From positions 3,162,001-3,226,000 of the forward strand of contig NC_085884.1 in the NCBI RefSeq assembly GCF_035222275.1: a stretch of DNA of 64,000 nt. The letters run 5' to 3'. Made by a program: the position numbers and the translations under genes. Shown piece by piece: positions 58,777 to 64,000 of the stretch. The DNA is from Podospora bellae-mahoneyi. Taxonomy: Eukaryota > Ascomycota > Sordariomycetes > Sordariales > Podosporaceae. Positions within the stretch are counted from its first letter, which is position 1; every line of letters starts with the position of its first letter. A model generated the notes under the pieces. It was not told the DNA's origin. It searched no databases and saw only the letters and a program-made list of their open reading frames with translations.

Positions 58777-58951
58777 ATGACGACCTCGGACAATGGTAAG
58801 ATGAAACTCTCTAGAAAAGCTTTGACACAAGGGATAACAAGAGGCTTTAGATGTCATCCCTTGCGCGGATGATATCCGGAAACTTGAGGAGAATTGGGTT
58901 GTTATGGATGCAAACGAAGTGAAAGATGCAGTCATCGTGAAGAAGCCCTAG
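58777..58951 (+). CDS. Minimal array member: N-terminus joined to C-terminal tail (39 aa)
   Basis: Exons are 58777-58795 and 58851-58951, with a 55-bp GTAAGA...TTTAG intron in phase 1 after G. The product begins MTTSDNDVIPCADDIRK and ends LEENWVVMDANEVKDAVIVKK plus P. The tail resembles that of the 61.7-62.2 kb member (LEEDWEVINASEV...EKP). The whole helical core present in other members is absent, so it looks like an internal deletion that kept both ends, or a very small functional variant. A TATA-like TTATAAGA lies about 180 bp upstream. Whether it is expressed cannot be told. Confidence 0.4.
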
Positions 58952-60939
58952 ATAGCTACCAATCCGTCTGTTCTTCCTAGTCGAGCGCAATACACCCAAT
59001 TCTGCTGGTGTGAAGCTATGTTTCTTTTTGCCGTCGAATCTAATAAACGAGTCGGAGCCAGAAGCTCGGGTCGTCGCAGTTGGCAAACAGGCCTACTGCA
59101 TGGGCCGTCCCTTTTCCATATAACTTCCCAAAAGTGATTTGAGCTGCTCGCCGTAACTGGCGCTGTTTCTTGGCCTGTGTGGGATTTGTTGGCAATGTGA
59201 TATGAAGGTTTCCTATCAAGCTGTAAGGTAAGCAAGTTAGAGTCTGGGCTCCCAATACCGGATTCCGTTCCCAATTATTTAGTTTCGGCGTTGCTTATGT
59301 CGGCCCTATTAGATAAATGATTAGATAGTTCGGCGCTCTTATCTCGCCATCGCGGCCTATCCGGAACCTTTTCTAGCATTATCTCGTCGTTTAACTCAAA
59401 ATTACTTTCGTCCCACCGCTCGTCCGAGACCGCGCCCTAAGTTCCTCCGATAGGGCTACCTTAACGGTTAGGTAATCTGAGTTAGCGGATGGCTGAGAGG
59501 AGACAATTTCGAGTTGACGGGCAAATAGAGTGTAAGGCTTTGCACCGGAGGCAGTACGATACAGAACCCGAGTCTTGTAATCGATGACAGGGACACTGTC
59601 AAATGAGTTGCAGGGCCTGGTAGAAGAGCTCGTCGTCGTACACATCGTTTTCGTAACCAAAAGTGTCCCAGTATAATTGGTCCATGTTGTATTGATGCAA
59701 AGGGTATATAACTATGTAAGCGGTGGCAAATCAGAGTTGGTGGACCTTGGGGGTTTAGGTATAAGGAGAAGTTGGAATTGGCGGAATTAGCGGAATTGGT
59801 AGAATAAATATTTCGGTGCATCAGACATGGCGTTTTAGTTATCTTAGTTTCAGATCATGCACCTAGCAAATGTGGCTGGTGGGCCTGCTTACCTTGGTCT
59901 GAACCTGCGATAACATTTGAGAGGCTTGTCAAAGTTTGCTGCAAATGCCTCTGCCGATGAAAATTCAAGCGGGTGTGGCTCATCCTCTCACAATGACGTA
60001 CAGTGGGGGCAGTCCACGCAGAAAAGCTCTGATTTTTGGACCCTGAGTAACTTTATTTAATTGCATGACTCTATGGTTGTAGATAGGTATGTATAGGCAA
60101 ATGATTTGTTAATATGGTCTTCCAAAGTCCCTCACTGTATGTAACCATATGACCCAAGATGTGCGGAGCTGTGACTGGCATGTTTTCCGCTGCCTCTCAC
60201 ACGTACATGCTGTGACGTAGGCCCAAGAAACCTAGGTATTCTCTTTGAGAATGGAGAGGGAGTCCATGACCCACAACAGAACAACCTGTCACAAAACAAG
60301 TGGTAGAAGTGTGACTGAGATATGAGGATTGCGGCTAGTCTCACCAGAGTGACTGGACTGCCGTAAGTCATTGACTTTTATTCCGCCGTTTATATGAAAC
60401 CAGTTTCAATGACATTAGCAGAGGAGGACATCGGGTCGTTACTCCAAAGGCAGTTTCACAATTGAAGCTTTGCCAGATTTCAACAATCAACACAACACGG
60501 ATGAAGGATGATAGTGACCATTTTGAACTGCAATCTTGACACTGATTTCCCTACCGTATATTTCTCTTGTTGTGTAGATAGGTACTTGAAAAGCTTTTCC
60601 AACTTCACTGTACACTAGTTTTCAAGTCTGATACCTACCCATCGATTCCATGATGGAGCAATACAGCCTCTTGATCACACGGAACAAAGATAATGAGAGG
60701 CCGACCTTTACTTCGGATGATCCTTATCACCTCCATCAGATCTCCTCACAGGTGATGATCGGGCTTGCTGGACCCACTGATGACAGAATTTATCTGGCCC
60801 TAGGAGTACAAATTAGGTGCTTTCTGCCGTCTTGGTACCCCCCTGCTCTTTTTTCCTTCCTTCGCTCAACCAACAGTCGTCAAGCCTGCCGTCCATTGCT
60901 ACCTCCCTTCCATTTCATCAACTTCTTACTCGTTTTGTA
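58952..60939. other. 2-kb stretch, no firm gene
   Basis: Minus-strand frames at 59.39-59.82 kb contain protein-like pieces listed separately. A short GGAATTAGC-type tandem lies near 59.77 kb. The frame at 60650-60940 sits in the leader of the next gene and is not convincing. Confidence 0.4.
59391..59683 (-). pseudogene. Possible small gene remnant, unrecognised
   Basis: On the minus strand, MDQLYWDTFGYENDVYDDEL and FYQAL run into a stop. The adjoining frame continues protein-like: DSVPVIDYKTRVLYRTASG, then LFARQLEIVSSQPSANSDYL. Together they suggest one small acidic protein with a frame change, but no family is recognised and the true extent is unknown. Confidence 0.25.
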
Positions 60940-61497
60940 ATGGAATCACCTCAGCAAGTCGTAGTGATGAACGCCTTCGATTGGTCCGTAAGTGCCTCTC
61001 TACGTGCGACCTTGTTTTCCATCTTCTGTCGATCTTGACACTAACATTCTCTCAGGTGCCCGTCTGGACATTTAAAGATGACGATCAAGAGATTACACGC
61101 CTCGGGGACGTCATTAAAGCCGTCGCCAACACCATCATCGACGAATCCTACACCAATCATAAGATGTCGATCGACGGGCTCCGTCGCGATGCTTTCAGCA
61201 TGCAGGGTCAATCTCACCATATAGCATTGATCGAACCTCCTACCATTGCCAAGATCTTTGAAACCTTTTTTGCGGCCGCTATGGCCAGAATCGAGGAGCT
61301 ACACATTAGAGCAGGTCCTGGAAGGTTTTGGTAAGTTCGCCACCAACGTTCAAGGTGGGCAAGAACGTTGATAAAGCTGACATGAAATGTAACCCTCAGA
61401 TGTCGTCAAGCCAAGGGAAGAAATTGAGATCGAGATGCAGTGGGAAATGGTCGCTACGGATAATATCGAGAGTTTCCCGACCGTCGAGGCCAAGTAG
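60940..61497 (+). CDS. Small unrecognised protein, array member (reading frame may be broken)
   Basis: Exon 1 is 60940-60987 (MESPQQVVVMNAFDWS), with a GTAAGT...CTCAG intron of 68 bp. Exon 2 runs 61056-61330 (PVWTFKDDDQEITRLGDVIK, helical core with IIDESYTNHKMSIDGLRR, FFAAAMARIEELHI). A GTAAGT...CTCAG intron leads to a last piece at 61400-61497 containing EEIEIEMQWEMVATDNIES and PTVEAK. The W-E-M tail matches neighbours, yet the phases of exon 2 and the last piece do not agree in my reading, so there is either a shifted splice site or a frameshift. The N-terminal FDW fits the family motif. Confidence 0.5.
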
Positions 61498-61689
61498 AAA
61501 TCTACAAGCCATATTAATTTTTATGGCCCCATCATGACCTTCGAGCTGTCGTGTCTCTTTTGAAGAGACCGAATCGCTATGTTCTCCCACCACCAATTGT
61601 GAAGTTGAACAAAGTTCATGCGTTACCCGCATATATTTTGCAGGCCATGAGCCTGTATTATATAGGTGTGTTTAACCTTGTCTCTTTGA

Positions 61690-62192
61690 ACAGGCATCTT
61701 TGCATGGATTTCCCTCCTCAAACATGTTCTTAGAGCGTCGCCTCGTCATGATCCTCGATTGTGACACAGATCCAGTTTTATCATTCAAGACCCTCGCCGA
61801 GGGCATGATGATGGGTTTCCACTTGCAGAAGAATCTGTTATTCGAGGATCTTACGAAGATTTGTCAGGAGTTGATGTATAAGATCATGGCAATGCCTCAG
61901 GAGTTGGCTAACATCTGGGAGAAATAATTTGAGGTGGCGATGGAGGCTACCGAGAAGATGAGAGACGGCGAGAGATAGAATCAAGATTATGAGAAAAAGC
62001 TTCAGTGCGTCGACTTTGGTATGTTTCCTCAGCTGGTACATACATGGATAGATATACTAACAAAAGAGGTTATAGTACCTAATTCTTAATCTCAAGGAAC
62101 AAGTTGACGGTTTAGAAGAGGATTGGGAGGTAATTAATGCAAGTGAGGTTGATAATAGATCTGGGATTATTGAGAAGCCATTTGCTGTTTAG
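61690..62192 (+). pseudogene. Decayed array member with W-E-V tail
   Basis: An open stretch reads SFKTLAEGMMMGFHLQKNLL, then CQELMYKIMAMPQELANIWE. It is followed in frame by stop codons and helical sequence (FEVAMEATEKMRDGE; QDYEKKLQCVDF) up to a GTATGT...TTATAG intron of about 57 bp. The last exon reads LKEQVDGLEEDWEVINASEV and ends EKPFAV. The tail is the clearest match to the 58.8 kb gene. Stops at 61925 and 61975 mark it as dead. Confidence 0.5.
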
Positions 62193-62369
62193 CAGAGGGC
62201 ATACCACAGGGAGTTTCAGTTAGGTATCTGAGTGAATCCAAGACATGATTTCCTAAAGAGCTTCACCGTGCAATTGCTGTGGCTTTGTAATCATCTTCCA
62301 GGTTTGTCGCCTCCGTGCTTTGTAACTGCAAGATTACAAAGAAGGTACAAGGATAGGTATGATATTGAT

Positions 62370-62545
62370 CCGGCACCCTTACCACACAAAATAATTGACA
62401 CATAAAAGCTATAGTATTTTGTGAACCATACCTTGAGAAGTACTTATTAGGCCTTAAAAGATGGTCAATAGGTGAGTGTTTAAAGATACCTGGTAGTTAA
62501 CAGGCCTTTAGAAATATTTAAAAGGCCCATTAATCCCCTTTCACG
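62370..62545. mobile_element. MITE-like inverted-repeat element, copy 3 (one end lost)
   Basis: The left end CCGGCACCCTTACCACACAA continues with AATAATTGACACATAAAAGC, matching both ends of copy 2. Interior units GGCCTTAAAAGATGGTCAAT and AACAGGCCTTTAGAAATATT follow. No right inverted repeat is visible, so this copy appears truncated near 62.54 kb. Confidence 0.6.
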
Positions 62546-63187
62546 GTCTGCCATGAGTGATCGAATCTTGATGGTCGACGACGACATCAACCTCATTTCA
62601 CTGTGTAACTGTGCGATTGTATGATTGGAAATTCCCAATTGGATGATGCCGAATTATCTCCTCCCCTCTTGAAGATAGGTGCACCAGGAATGATCCTGAT
62701 CCCCTGTTAACGCCGATATCTCTCACTGACAGAGCCACCGATGAGAGCTCTGCACACAAGAGCAAACAAGACCAATATTTACCTAGCCGACCTGTGTGGG
62801 CTCGGGACAGGAGCCCTAAGAGCAACCTGCCTGACCCACACCAGGTAGGGAGCAGCTTATTACAACAGCTCCACGCCGAGCATCAGCTCTGTCCTGAAGT
62901 GAATGTTGGGGGCCTTGCTCTACGGCGGTGTGCCGGCACGGGCCTTAAGTGGGCTCCGGGTGTTCACATGGGTCTGGCGAGCAAGTGAATGCTGAGACAA
63001 TGAAAGCCCAGACTGCGAGTTGTTCCTTTCCGGTGATAAGTACGTGACGGCAATTTTTTCGAAATACCCTTCTCATTCCAACTCTCTCTTCTATTCATCA
63101 TCCCAAAACTTTGGACGACCGCCACCCGCCATCATAAAAAAACCTCCCGACGAGCAAAAGACCTCTGCTCTTGTCACCTCATCCATC
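62546..63187. other. Intergenic, promoter of last small gene
   Basis: No coding frame is supported. The last 150 bp are CT- and AC-rich leader-like sequence before the ATG at 63188. Confidence 0.5.
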
Positions 63188-64000
63188 ATGGCCAACAACG
63201 TCTACATTTGGAAAGATATCAGTTCGTCACCCTCGGACACCCTACCTCTCTGCCATCTGTAAACTAATATAGCCTGCCCTGTACAGAGAAGCTGATCGAC
63301 CAGAAGAACAAATACCCCGAGGGTCACGCCGCCGACAAATATGTCCTTAACTGTACTGCTCGTATCTTGACCGGAATACTTCATACCAGCCACTGTGTCG
63401 CCTGGTCTATCCTCCTCCGCGACGCTCGGGCGAAGCTTGCCGAGGCCAACGACATTTACTGGCGCGCCAGTGCGCGGGAAATGAAGGACAGAAAGCCGAC
63501 TGGCAAAATCCATGTGGCCTACGGGCTGGCTTTGCAGAGGGACTTCTTCATCGAGCTGGTGGAGTGGCTCCAGTTCTCCACGAGCAGCATGGATTATGGT
63601 AAGTGTCCGGTTAAACCCCTGAGATATTTTTATGAGTATCATGACTGACGACCCTGGTAGACGAGGAACTCCAGAGGAAGCTGCAGGATACCGAGCAGAT
63701 GCTGAAGAAGACCCAGAAGAAGCTGTGGGAAACCGAGAAGATGTGGAAGGAAAACGAGAAGTGGCTGGACAACACTGAGAAGGTGGTGGAGAAAATTGAG
63801 AAAAGGCTGCAGGAAACTAAGAAGAAGCTGGGGGAAACTGAGAAGACACTGGAGATAACTAAGGAGAGGTTGGAGAAGCTGGAGAAGCTGGAGGGGCTGG
63901 AGAAAGCAAAGACGATTGAGGAATCCGCGAAGATGTTGAAGAAGGCAAAGAAGTTGGATGAACTCCCGGAGACGCTGGAGGAACGCCCAAATAAGCTGGA
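63188..64000 (+). CDS. Array member with long coiled coil, runs off the window
   Basis: Exons are 63188-63221, 63287-63598 and 63661 to beyond 64000, at least 228 residues. Intron 1 (GTTCGT...ACAG, 65 bp, CTAAT-like branch) and intron 2 (GTAAGT...GTAG, 62 bp, CTGAC branch) are both phase 1. The N-terminus MANNVYIWKDIKKLIDQ has the aromatic-x-W-x-x-I motif. The core includes HAADKYVLNCTARILTGIL, SILLRDARAKLAEAND and LQRDFFIELVEWLQF. The last exon is an almost pure coiled coil (LQRKLQDTEQMLKKTQKKL, then repeats of LxETEK/ LEKLEKLE type) built from degenerate 21-bp DNA units. No signal peptide or known domain is found. It is probably intact, with its C-terminus outside the window. Confidence 0.72.

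Noticed and set aside
1-64000. CRISPR array, riboswitch or bacterial-type operon
   Set aside because: The window is fungal nuclear DNA; no regularly spaced direct repeats or operon-like gene spacing is present.

Overview
This window looks like nuclear DNA of a filamentous ascomycete, most likely a sordariomycete of the Neurospora/Podospora/Chaetomium kind. The evidence is short GT-AG introns of 50-70 bp with CTRAY-like branch sites, intron-bearing tRNA-Lys and tRNA-Leu genes, C-ending codon bias in highly expressed genes, and the families present: HET-domain genes, a FunK1 kinase, a fungal rhodopsin-domain membrane protein and DUF2434. The species assignment is inference.

Conserved genes sit in blocks. 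A tRNA-Lys lies at 0.8 kb and a C2H2 transcription factor behind a very long leader at 6.2-8.4 kb. A seven-helix DUF2434 membrane protein (minus) and Golgi tether subunit COG5 (plus) are divergently arranged at 13.0-17.2 kb. A large lineage-specific membrane protein (18.2-20.0 kb) and a secreted/single-pass surface protein (21.3-22.3 kb) follow. A metallo-beta-lactamase-fold enzyme lies at 30.8-31.6 kb and a secreted copper amine oxidase at 36.3-38.6 kb. Then come a tRNA-Gln at 46.4 kb, a rhodopsin-domain protein (47.1-48.5 kb, minus), a secreted FAD-linked oxidase (50.0-51.5 kb), a calmodulin-like protein whose first exon is only the start codon (52.8-53.4 kb), and a tRNA-Leu at 55.2 kb.

Between these blocks are gene-poor accessory islands full of relics. 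There are three decayed HET-domain genes (11.1-12.8, 23.1-25.0 and 28.3-30.0 kb), a decayed amidase with an Arp1-like N-terminus (26.0-27.9 kb), a FunK1 kinase relic (40.0-42.1 kb), a possibly broken C2H2 gene (45.3-46.0 kb), and copies of a short inverted-repeat element (43.5, 46.6 and 62.4 kb).

The most interesting region is 54-64 kb. It holds a run of small plus-strand genes and gene fragments that seem to be diverged paralogues of one unrecognised family. Members share an N-terminal aromatic-x-W motif, a helical core of roughly 90-120 residues, a phase-1 intron after the core, and in several a short C-terminal W-x-V/M-type tail. The last member carries a long repetitive coiled coil and runs off the window. 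The accessory islands resemble the fast-evolving, allorecognition-rich parts of such genomes, and the small-gene array could belong to that functional world, but nothing in the sequence proves a function.
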